Shown here: positions 1 through 6,595 of the stretch, one piece after another
Layout: each line of letters begins with the position of its first letter
Position numbering within the stretch: position 1 is the first letter of the stretch
The notes under the pieces: generated by a model
Database searches by the model: none
The model's input: the letters and a program-made list of their open reading frames with translations, nothing else
Told to the model about the DNA's origin: nothing
Program-made: the position numbers and the translations under genes
Assembly: GCA_938021455.1 (NCBI GenBank)
Contig: CALIGP010000174.1
Location: 1-15,935 of the forward strand
Origin: an uncultured Lewinella sp.
GTDB lineage: Bacteria; Bacteroidota; Bacteroidia; Chitinophagales; Saprospiraceae
Length of the DNA: 15,935 bases
Direction of reading: 5' to 3'

Positions 1-1
1 G

Positions 2-124
2 ATCATGAACCTTCCTGAAAGTCACCATAAAACGGAACTGCGGATTGATGGCTCGGGGGTATTCCTAGTTAAGATAACCAGTCAGTCTCATTCAGAGACG
101 CAGCGGGTGGTGGTGCATCGGTAG
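2..124 (+). CDS. C-terminal end of a T9SS type A sorting-domain protein (5' end outside window)
   Basis: A reading frame open from the left edge encodes 40 residues and stops with TAG at 122-124. The peptide contains LRIDGSGVFLVKI followed by QRVVVHR. This matches the last two beta strands of the T9SS type A C-terminal sorting domain, where a G-x-Y/F-L-V-x-I strand is followed by a short basic/hydrophobic end. Proteins with this domain are exported by the Sec system, carried across the outer membrane by the type IX system, and either anchored on the surface or released. Nothing can be said about the catalytic or binding part, which lies outside the window. The gene converges on the mannitol dehydrogenase gene with a gap of about 50 bases, in which I see no clear terminator. 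Confidence 0.7.
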   Translation: MMNLPESHHKTELRIDGSGVFLVKITSQSHSETQRVVVHR

Positions 125-175
125 ATACCTTTCTCTGCACCTGCGGTAGCGCCCAAAAACCATCATTTCCCGGCC

Positions 176-1663
176 TTACTCTTCCAGCAACTCGGCCATC
201 AATTCCCGGATACCTGTTCCTTGATAAATACGGCCTATGAAATCTGTGTAACTCTTAGTTAACCTCTCATTCTTCACGAGTTTCCCGAAGAGATCCGTTT
301 GCTGCAGAAATGCCAGTGGGTCCTCAGTTGTCCTACTGGCTGCTTCCTGAAGTTGTGGGTGCATAGTATCCATTATCTCGAGAGGCTTTCCATCCTCACT
401 TACCCCCTTATCGCTATAATAACACCAGGCGGCAAAAATTAAGGAGGCATGCTTAATGCTTCCCCCCGTGGCCAGGTTTTCCTGTAGCGTAGGCAGGAGA
501 AACTTAGGCAATTTAGCTGCGCTTTCTGAGCATATTCTACTTACCGCATCCTTTATGTTTGGATTAGCAAATCGTTCTTCCAGCTTGCCCTTGTACTGTT
601 CCAGGTCAATTCCTTCTATGGCACCTAAGACCGGTGTTACTTCCTCATCCATGAACTGCCGCATGAACTTCACAAAAACGGGATCCTCCATACAGGCGTT
701 GATCGTAGGGTGACCGTGTAGCGCGCCAGGAATACCCAGCACAGAATGCCCCGCGTTTAGCAACCTGATTTTCATCTTCTCGTAGGGGCTCACGTCCGGT
801 ACAAATTGAACGCCCATCTTTTCCAGGGGCGGTCGACCATTCACAAAGTCATCCTCAATCACCCATTGAATGAAGGGTTCACAAACGACGGGCCATTCAT
901 CTACCAGTTGATATTCGTCTTTGAGGTAATCAATGTCAGTAGAAGCGGTAACGGGTGTAATTCGGTCGACCATCGTATTGGGAAAGCTGACGTTCTCTTC
1001 CATCCATTGGCCCAGTACAGGATCTTGCTTACGGGCAAAAGTCAAGAGCATTTTTTTGGCCATTGCGCCATTGTGCTGAATATTATCGCAGGACAAAACG
1101 GTGAAAGCAGAATGCCCGGCATCTCGGCGTTTCCTCAGTGCTGCGGTTAAGAAGCCAAAGACTGTCCGCGGCTGATTCCGAAGCTTTAATTCATGCTGAA
1201 TATCGGGGTTTTCAAAATTGAACACTCCGGTACTGGAATTAAAGTTATAGCCCCCTTCGGTAATGGTGAGAGAAACAATTTTGGTGTCAGGGTGCGCCAA
1301 CTTTTCCACGACCAATTCAGGCGTATCAACAGCTAATAGGTACTCATGTACAGCACCAATCACCTGACTGTCTACCCTTCCATCGGGGTGCTGCACCATT
1401 AGCGTATACAGGCCATCCTGCTTATGCAGAACGTCCTTTATTTTCCGGTCCCCTTCCCGAAGACCAACACCGCAGATACCCCAGGCGATTGAATCGTGCT
1501 TTTCCAGTAATTGATGAATGTAATACGCCTGGTGGGACCGATGAAAGCCACCAACACCAATGTGGACAATTCCTGTTTTCAGTGCTTGTCGCTTGTACGT
1601 TGGGCAAGGAAGTCGCTCGGAAAGAAGTTCAAGTATTTCTTGATTTAGGTAAGTCAGCTCCAT
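176..1663 (-). CDS. Mannitol 2-dehydrogenase (polyol-specific long-chain dehydrogenase family)
   Basis: The 495-residue protein is a cytoplasmic NAD(P)-dependent polyol dehydrogenase, most likely oxidising D-mannitol to D-fructose. The N-terminal Rossmann part carries GIVHIGVGGFHRSHQAYY at residues 31-48, and ICGVGLREGDRK follows at about 63-74. Both closely resemble my recollection of Pseudomonas fluorescens mannitol 2-dehydrogenase. The family's catalytic pattern K-x4-N-x2-H is present as K298, N303 and H306, and the VDRITPVT segment sits at about 232-239. The length matches the usual 480-500 residues. The main alternative is fructuronate reductase of the same family, but the ICGVGLR segment favours mannitol dehydrogenase. 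The start is ATG in an AT-rich context without a clear Shine-Dalgarno sequence, which is normal for Bacteroidota. It lies 96 bases downstream of the DUF4380 lipoprotein gene on the same strand, so the two are possibly co-transcribed. Mannitol is abundant in brown algae, so an algal diet is a plausible inference. Confidence 0.88.
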   Translation of the reverse strand: MELTYLNQEILELLSERLPCPTYKRQALKTGIVHIGVGGFHRSHQAYYIHQLLEKHDSIAWGICGVGLREGDRKIKDVLHKQDGLYTLMVQHPDGRVDSQVIGAVHEYLLAVDTPELVVEKLAHPDTKIVSLTITEGGYNFNSSTGVFNFENPDIQHELKLRNQPRTVFGFLTAALRKRRDAGHSAFTVLSCDNIQHNGAMAKKMLLTFARKQDPVLGQWMEENVSFPNTMVDRITPVTASTDIDYLKDEYQLVDEWPVVCEPFIQWVIEDDFVNGRPPLEKMGVQFVPDVSPYEKMKIRLLNAGHSVLGIPGALHGHPTINACMEDPVFVKFMRQFMDEEVTPVLGAIEGIDLEQYKGKLEERFANPNIKDAVSRICSESAAKLPKFLLPTLQENLATGGSIKHASLIFAAWCYYSDKGVSEDGKPLEIMDTMHPQLQEAASRTTEDPLAFLQQTDLFGKLVKNERLTKSYTDFIGRIYQGTGIRELMAELLEE

Positions 1664-1759
1664 TTACTAATATTTAGCATTTATGGTTTAGGGCAAAGAG
1701 TTGAGGCTGATAGTTAGCCGTCTTAATGGCTAAAGCTACGTAAAGCTGTTTGGACACGA

Positions 1760-2587
1760 TTACTTATCCTCCCGGACCTCCCAGCGCACCCGTAAGTTGG
1801 CACTTTCTCCTGGCTGAATTAGCTGATAATCCCCCTGTAGTTCAAATTCCGCGAAACCAGCAGGAGGATCAAGGTAAATCTCCAGCGGCGCCTGCCCCGG
1901 CGCCGTGCGATACAATTCCTTAACGCTCGTATACTTTCGTAGAACGAGACCATTGTGATAATAGCTGACGGGTACTTCTTTCAAATCAGTAAAGACTTTC
2001 TGCGGCTTTGCGTGCCGACCATCCAGGTGGATATAGTAGGTTGAATCAACAAGTCCTACCGGAAGAGTATCCAGACTGCCACGCAGAGAGTCCGCCCGAA
2101 AGGATAGATAGCCACCATAGGGAATTCGGGTATTCTCCCAGAGGGCAACCTTCGTGGAAGAAGGCCCCTCGTTAGTGATCCAATAGGTGATACCAACATC
2201 TGACCTTTCTCCAAGAGAGATTCGTTTGCGCATTCGTAGGTAAGTATCAGGGTCTCGTTGACTTTCAAGCAGGACGACGCCTTCCCGCAGTTCGCTAACG
2301 GTGAAAGGCTCACTGTCGAAAGTAGCGATGGGTGGCCAGTTCCAGTCGGATTGCGGGCTCGTCCAGGCAGTACTCCCCCATTGCAGGCCAAGACTATCGC
2401 GGCTGGTCTTTAGAACCTCCTGGCCCTGGAAGGTCAGGCTACTAATCCGACCGCCGGAGGCCGGGTCGATGGACAAGGCAATGTCTCCTTTAGTAAGGAT
2501 GATAGTTTCAGGAACGGGGTCTTCCGGCTGGCAACTACAGAGCAGCAAAAAGAAAATTAACGGGATAAATAAAGGCATTTGGGTCAT
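1760..2587 (-). CDS. DUF4380-like lipoprotein with galactose-mutarotase-type fold
   Basis: The 275-residue protein begins with a short hydrophobic signal (PLFIPLIFFLLL) ending in a lipobox LCSC. Cysteine 19 is the likely lipid-anchored residue, giving an envelope lipoprotein. The mature part starts with GGRISSLTFQGQEVL (residues 45-59), followed by WTSPQSDWNWPP (about 75-86) and ALWENTRIPYGGYLSF (about 148-163). This order and wording resemble DUF4380 proteins, which are predicted to adopt the galactose mutarotase/aldose-1-epimerase-like beta-sandwich fold. No enzyme activity is established for such proteins, so binding or epimerising a sugar is inference only. ATG at 2587 gives a signal peptide with only five residues before the hydrophobic core, and M4 is an alternative start. 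The gene precedes mannitol 2-dehydrogenase on the same strand and diverges from the outer-membrane receptor. Confidence 0.7.
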   Translation of the reverse strand: MTQMPLFIPLIFFLLLCSCQPEDPVPETIILTKGDIALSIDPASGGRISSLTFQGQEVLKTSRDSLGLQWGSTAWTSPQSDWNWPPIATFDSEPFTVSELREGVVLLESQRDPDTYLRMRKRISLGERSDVGITYWITNEGPSSTKVALWENTRIPYGGYLSFRADSLRGSLDTLPVGLVDSTYYIHLDGRHAKPQKVFTDLKEVPVSYYHNGLVLRKYTSVKELYRTAPGQAPLEIYLDPPAGFAEFELQGDYQLIQPGESANLRVRWEVREDK

Positions 2588-2675
2588 GGGCCCAAGATAA
2601 GGGTACGGAAGAGTCTCTGGTCGTTTCCCAACGGCTTGTTAACGGCTGATCAATCCCGAACCTCGCCGTCACCAC

Positions 2676-2705
2676 CAGAGTTAAAACGACCTAACGAATT
2701 ACAAA
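2676..2705 (-). promoter_or_regulatory. Possible Bacteroidota-type promoter for the DUF4380 lipoprotein gene
   Basis: Read leftward, TTTG at 2705-2702 is followed after 18 bases by TAACTCTG at 2683-2676. This matches the Bacteroidota sigma-factor pattern (-33 TTTG, -7 TAnnTTTG) at all but one fixed position. It would start a transcript about 80 bases before the lipoprotein ATG. The match is short and could be chance. The site lies between the divergent lipoprotein and receptor genes. Confidence 0.22.
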
Positions 2706-2716
2706 ATCACACCGCT

Positions 2717-5182
2717 TTGCTTCTGACGTCTACTTTGCACCTGCGTTCGCGCCTGATCGTTTTCTGTTCCCTACTGGCCTTATTCATTACTCCTCTTGGA
2801 GCACAGCCCACACCACCTTCCGCGCCCGGTGGCGGAGGAATTAGTGGAACACTCATTGATGGCACCACCCAGGAGCCATTGGGTTTTGCCAACGTCGTTA
2901 TCTATACCATTACGGATAGTCTGATCACCGGAACGACAACCAAGTTGGATGGTTCCTTCAGCTTTGACAATTTACCCCTCGGCGATTTTCGCGTAGAAGC
3001 CAGCTTCATTGGCTACGCCACCGAAAACCTAGACATAGAACTCAACGAATCAGAAAATTTCTTCGCTTTAGGCGACGTCATTCTAGGCACTGGGGGACAG
3101 GATCTTGAAGAAGTGGTTGTTACCGCCGACCGTGCCGTGATGGAACTTGGCCTGGATCGAAAAATCTTCAACGTTGAAAAGAGTGTTGCCGCCGCCGGTG
3201 GATCCGCTGAAGACTTGCTACGGCAACTTCCCAGCGTAAGTGTCGACCTGGAAGGAAACATCTCCTTGCGGGGCAGTGGCAACGTCCGCTTCCTCATTAA
3301 TGGCCGCCCAAGCGGTTTGGTGGGAAGTGACCCCGCCACCTACCTCAAGTCCCTCTCCGCCACCAACATCGAGCGCATCGAGATCATCACTAACCCAGGT
3401 GCGGCCTTTGATCCTGAGGGAACCGCCGGACTGATCAACATCGTGCTGAAGAACAAGCGAGAAGATGGCTTCAACGCCAGTATCAACCTTAATGCCGGAA
3501 CCAATAATAAATTCGACGGCAGCCTGGATTTGAATTGGAAGAAAGGTAAATTCAACTCCTTCGCAGGCATTAGTGGCCGCTACGATGAACGCTTCTTTCA
3601 GGGATTTCGGGATCAGACGGGGGTGATTGCGGACAGCAGTTTCAGCCGCTTTTTCAACTTCGACGGAGATCGGATACGGGAGTCTCAGATGTTTAAGCTG
3701 GGTACAGAATACGCCATCAGCAAGCGAGGCACCATCGGTATTCAGGGCAACTATCAACTGGAAAACGGGCAAAGTAATAATGATCGTACAACCAATTTTT
3801 TCAATAGCGAAGGAGTCCTTGAACAAAGCAGTCTGCGAAGAGAGACAGAACCAAGCGACGAGACCGACTACGAGATTAAAGCCGACTACACCACCACCTT
3901 CGCCAAGGAAGGGCGTAAGTTCTCTACGGCCTTACAATTCAGCCAAAACGATGAATCGGAAACCGAAAACTACGATGAGACCATTACCGACGGCATTGGG
4001 GCATTCCTGGCCAACGTGTTTCAGCGGGCGCCAACCCTGGAAGATCGGAAGCAGTGGCTGGCCCAAGCGGATTATGAGCAAAAAATCGGTGATTACAAAT
4101 TCGAGGCGGGCTGGCGCAGTACACTGCTGGACATGACAACCGATGCCGCCTTTGAAGATGCGGCCACTGGCAGCCTAATGAAAGTTGACAGTCTCAGCAA
4201 TCTCTTTAACTACAAGGAAGACGTACACGCCATCTATGGCACCTTCGGGGGTAAGATTGACAAAATTACCTTTAGTGCTGGCCTACGGGTTGAGCAAGTT
4301 TTCGCGACCAGTACCTTGCTGGAGCCGGAATTAGAGGTTTTCAATAACGACTATTTCAAGGTGTACCCCAGCGTTTTTGCTGGCTATGAGTTTGATGACA
4401 ATACGACGGTGCAAGTGAGCTACAGTCGTCGGATCAATCGCCCACGCGCCGGAGCCCTCAACCCTTTTGTGGATCGCGGGGACCCCTTCAACCTGCGCAG
4501 CGGCAACCCTTTCCTGCTGCCGGAAACCATCAACAGCTTTGAGCTGAATCTACAGCAACGCTACGGCAGTGGCACCATTACCGTCGGCGGTTATTTCCGC
4601 CAGTTAAACAACCTCATCAGCCGCATCAGCGAAAGCCAGCCCGGGGGTGTTACGCTCAGTACCCGGGACAATCTGGACCGAGGCCGCAATTATGGCATCG
4701 AGCTCATTACTACCTACCGAGCTGGTAAGAATTTCGAACTCACCGCCAGTGCCAATGGCTACCGCAGTGAAGTAATTGGCAATGCCGATAATGAGAATAT
4801 TGAAGCTAATGGTTACCTCTTCAGTGGTAACCTGCAGGGCAGCTACAAACTCCCCTGGGACGTGCAGGCACAGTTTACCTACTTCTACCGTAGTCCGGGC
4901 GTTCGCCCACAGGGTCGCATTGGCACCATCCAGAGCGTTGACTTGGGTTTCCGCAAAGAAATCCTTGAAGGCAAAGGGGCTCTCACCCTCCGCGCTACAG
5001 ACTTATTCAACACCCGCCGCTACCGCTTCGATACGGAGTTGACCAACCTGACCACCCGCAGTGAATTCCAACGGGAGAGTCGAATCGTTTACGTCGGCTT
5101 CCAGTACAGCCTGCAAAAGCTGAAGCCACAGCGTGGCGGTCGCCAAGGCGGCGGCGGTGGCGGAGGCGGGGACGACTTCTGA
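2717..5182 (+). CDS. Outer-membrane beta-barrel receptor (carboxypeptidase-like domain, plug, OMP_b-brl_3-type barrel)
   Basis: This is a TonB-receptor-like outer-membrane protein of about 821 residues. With the TTG start at 2717, the order is: signal peptide (residues 1-29, ending TPLGA|Q); a CarboxypepD_reg-like domain at about 41-119 (GTLIDG...ANVVIYT...DGSFSFDNLPLG); a plug at about 131-244 (LEEVVVTADRAVMELGLDRK, LLRQLPSVSVDLEGNISLRG, IERIEIITNPGAAFDPEGTAG); then a large barrel. The tail is QGGGGGGGGDDF. An ATG at 2579 would extend the frame. However, it adds 46 polar residues before the signal peptide and overlaps the first codons of the divergent lipoprotein gene, so TTG 2717 or TTG 2735 is preferred. 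No SusD gene is adjacent, so this is not a classical SusC/D pair and the substrate is unknown. A 241-base gap separates it from the next gene. Confidence 0.87.
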   Translation: MLLTSTLHLRSRLIVFCSLLALFITPLGAQPTPPSAPGGGGISGTLIDGTTQEPLGFANVVIYTITDSLITGTTTKLDGSFSFDNLPLGDFRVEASFIGYATENLDIELNESENFFALGDVILGTGGQDLEEVVVTADRAVMELGLDRKIFNVEKSVAAAGGSAEDLLRQLPSVSVDLEGNISLRGSGNVRFLINGRPSGLVGSDPATYLKSLSATNIERIEIITNPGAAFDPEGTAGLINIVLKNKREDGFNASINLNAGTNNKFDGSLDLNWKKGKFNSFAGISGRYDERFFQGFRDQTGVIADSSFSRFFNFDGDRIRESQMFKLGTEYAISKRGTIGIQGNYQLENGQSNNDRTTNFFNSEGVLEQSSLRRETEPSDETDYEIKADYTTTFAKEGRKFSTALQFSQNDESETENYDETITDGIGAFLANVFQRAPTLEDRKQWLAQADYEQKIGDYKFEAGWRSTLLDMTTDAAFEDAATGSLMKVDSLSNLFNYKEDVHAIYGTFGGKIDKITFSAGLRVEQVFATSTLLEPELEVFNNDYFKVYPSVFAGYEFDDNTTVQVSYSRRINRPRAGALNPFVDRGDPFNLRSGNPFLLPETINSFELNLQQRYGSGTITVGGYFRQLNNLISRISESQPGGVTLSTRDNLDRGRNYGIELITTYRAGKNFELTASANGYRSEVIGNADNENIEANGYLFSGNLQGSYKLPWDVQAQFTYFYRSPGVRPQGRIGTIQSVDLGFRKEILEGKGALTLRATDLFNTRRYRFDTELTNLTTRSEFQRESRIVYVGFQYSLQKLKPQRGGRQGGGGGGGGDDF

Positions 5183-5214
5183 TCGCCGAACCTGTTACTA
5201 CCCTGAAAGGAGAT

Positions 5215-5240
5215 CACGGATTTCACGGATGAACGCGGAT
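5215..5240 (+). repeat. Three spaced heptamer copies (CACGGAT, CACGGAT, CGCGGAT)
   Basis: Positions 5215-5221 and 5224-5230 are both CACGGAT, and 5234-5240 is CGCGGAT, so three near-identical heptamers are spaced by 2 and 3 bases. They lie 33 bases behind the receptor stop codon in non-coding sequence. The wording resembles short intergenic repeats that recur in many Bacteroidota and related genomes, but its copy number in this genome cannot be judged from one window. Confidence 0.45.
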
Positions 5241-5268
5241 GCCAGGCCCGGAGGGCAGCTTCTTGTAG

Positions 5269-5320
5269 CGACGGGGTTCACGCCGTCGTATTCGTTACGT
5301 TGCCCCCCGTCGTATTCGTT
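5269..5320. repeat. REP-like palindrome with a duplicated 14-base flank
   Basis: CGACGG (5269-5274) and CCGTCG (5283-5288) form a perfect 6-bp stem around an 8-base loop. The right arm runs into CCGTCGTATTCGTT (5283-5296), which is repeated exactly at 5307-5320 with a 24-base period. The only two copies in the window are here, between the receptor and ATP-grasp genes. A palindrome plus a repeated extension in a gap between genes is typical of small interspersed REP-like elements. No T-run follows the stem, so it is not a standard intrinsic terminator. Confidence 0.5.
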
Positions 5321-5423
5321 GGGCCCACCAAACCCCCATTGTCGCATTATTCCCACCCAGAATGCAAACATCTACGAACATTTCCCTATTATTGACGATT
5401 ATCAGTAGAAACCACACCCTGAC

Positions 5424-6386
5424 ATGAAGAAAATCGGCATCCTTTACGGCCGCGAGCGGTCCTTTCCGCCAGCAGTCATCCAGCGCATCAATGACATGAA
5501 CGTAGACGGCATTATGGCCGAACCCGTTAAAATCGACAAATGCGGCCAGGGCCTTAACCCCGGCTATGCTGTCATCATTGACCGGATTAGCCAAGATGTT
5601 CCCTTCTACCGCGCTATGCTAAAAAACGCTGCGGCCACTGGTACGGCTGTCATCAATAACCCCTTCTGGTGGAGCGCCGATGAGAAGTTCTTCAATAACG
5701 TTTTAAGTGTTGGTGCCCTGGATGTACCCGTGCCAAAAACAGTATTACTACCCAGCTTTGAAAAGCCGGACGATACCTCAGATGAATCTTTCACCAATCT
5801 TGCCCATCCGCTGGACTGGCAGAGCATCTTCAACTATATCGGTTGGCCAGCATGGACCAAGCCCCACGATGGCGGTGGCTGGAAATCAGTTTACAAACTC
5901 AAAGGCCCGGACGACCTGTGGAAAGCCCACGCCGAAACCGGTCAACTCGTGATGATGCTTCAGGAGAACATCACCTTCACCAGCTACTTCCGTTGTTACT
6001 GCATCGGCCGTAAGTACGTGAAGATTATGCACTACGAGCCCCGCAATGAGTTCCTCGACCGCTACAACTGTCATCACGACGTAAGTGACGAAATGATGCA
6101 GAAAATGCACGACTACGTCATCAAGATCAACGAGTGGCTGGGCTATGATTTCAACACCGTTGAGTTCGCTATCCGGGATGGTATTCCTTACGCCATTGAC
6201 TTCTGCAATCCCGCGCCAGATGCAGATAAGTTCAGCGTCGGAGAAGAAAACTTCAACTGGGTAATCGAGCACGCCGCTAAGTACGCCATCGAGCGGGCAC
6301 AGGCGCAAGAGCCCGGCAAAAGCAACCTAACCTGGGGTAAGTTTGTGCAGCAATCCGTTGCCGGCACCTATGACTCTAACCGATAA
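5424..6386 (+). CDS. ATP-grasp domain protein (RimK/glutathione-synthetase-like)
   Basis: The 320-residue protein has no signal peptide and is probably cytoplasmic. Its central and C-terminal parts look like an ATP-grasp fold: PAWTKPHDGGGWKSVYKL (residues 142-159) supplies the nucleotide lysine (K146) and a glycine loop; LQENI (179-183) resembles the hinge region; FNTVEFAI with E247 and YAIDFCNP with D259 and N262 resemble the metal-binding residues. ATP-grasp enzymes join a carboxylate to an amine or thiol through an acyl-phosphate, but neither substrate can be read from the sequence. The N-terminal 100 residues (KKIGILYGRERSFPPAVI) form a pre-ATP-grasp-like region. No typical partner such as a second ligase, amidase or transglutaminase-like gene lies beside it. 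It stands alone between a repeat-bearing gap and a strong terminator, so it is probably monocistronic. The start ATG follows an AT-rich leader with no clear Shine-Dalgarno sequence. Confidence 0.75.
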   Translation: MKKIGILYGRERSFPPAVIQRINDMNVDGIMAEPVKIDKCGQGLNPGYAVIIDRISQDVPFYRAMLKNAAATGTAVINNPFWWSADEKFFNNVLSVGALDVPVPKTVLLPSFEKPDDTSDESFTNLAHPLDWQSIFNYIGWPAWTKPHDGGGWKSVYKLKGPDDLWKAHAETGQLVMMLQENITFTSYFRCYCIGRKYVKIMHYEPRNEFLDRYNCHHDVSDEMMQKMHDYVIKINEWLGYDFNTVEFAIRDGIPYAIDFCNPAPDADKFSVGEENFNWVIEHAAKYAIERAQAQEPGKSNLTWGKFVQQSVAGTYDSNR

Positions 6387-6413
6387 ATTTTACAATCGAT
6401 CATACAAAAAACC

Positions 6414-6451
6414 AGCGCTCGTTTCGGATTATCCGGAACGGGCGCTTTTTT
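6414..6451 (+). terminator. Strong intrinsic terminator behind the ATP-grasp gene
   Basis: The arms 6414-6428 and 6432-6446 pair over 15 positions, 13 Watson-Crick and two G-T wobbles, around a TTA loop. A run of six T residues (6446-6451) follows directly, and a run of A residues precedes the left arm, so it could also work on the opposite strand. It lies 28 bases after the ATP-grasp stop codon and isolates that gene from the GH2 gene downstream. Confidence 0.9.
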
Positions 6452-6595
6452 ATGAGCATCGGCAATGTTCCTCCCCGAACGTAAATCATTACCCACCCTA
6501 AATACCCGATAGTATCTCAGGATAAGCGGAGCGTTTCACAAAGTTATCGGCCAGCCACCGTTCTTTGACGAGTACTTCATGCTAAACCTGACTCC

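Noticed and set aside
806..1150. Open frame of 114 codons on the plus strand
   Set aside because: It lies inside the mannitol dehydrogenase gene on the opposite strand and has no recognisable domain.
3218..3826. Antisense open frame of 202 codons in the receptor gene
   Set aside because: It is the reverse shadow of a clearly conserved plug/barrel region, with no start context or known domain.
5133..5408. Open frame running from the receptor tail into the gap before the ATP-grasp gene
   Set aside because: It is out of frame with the receptor, and its second half is made of the palindromic and direct repeats; the translation looks random.
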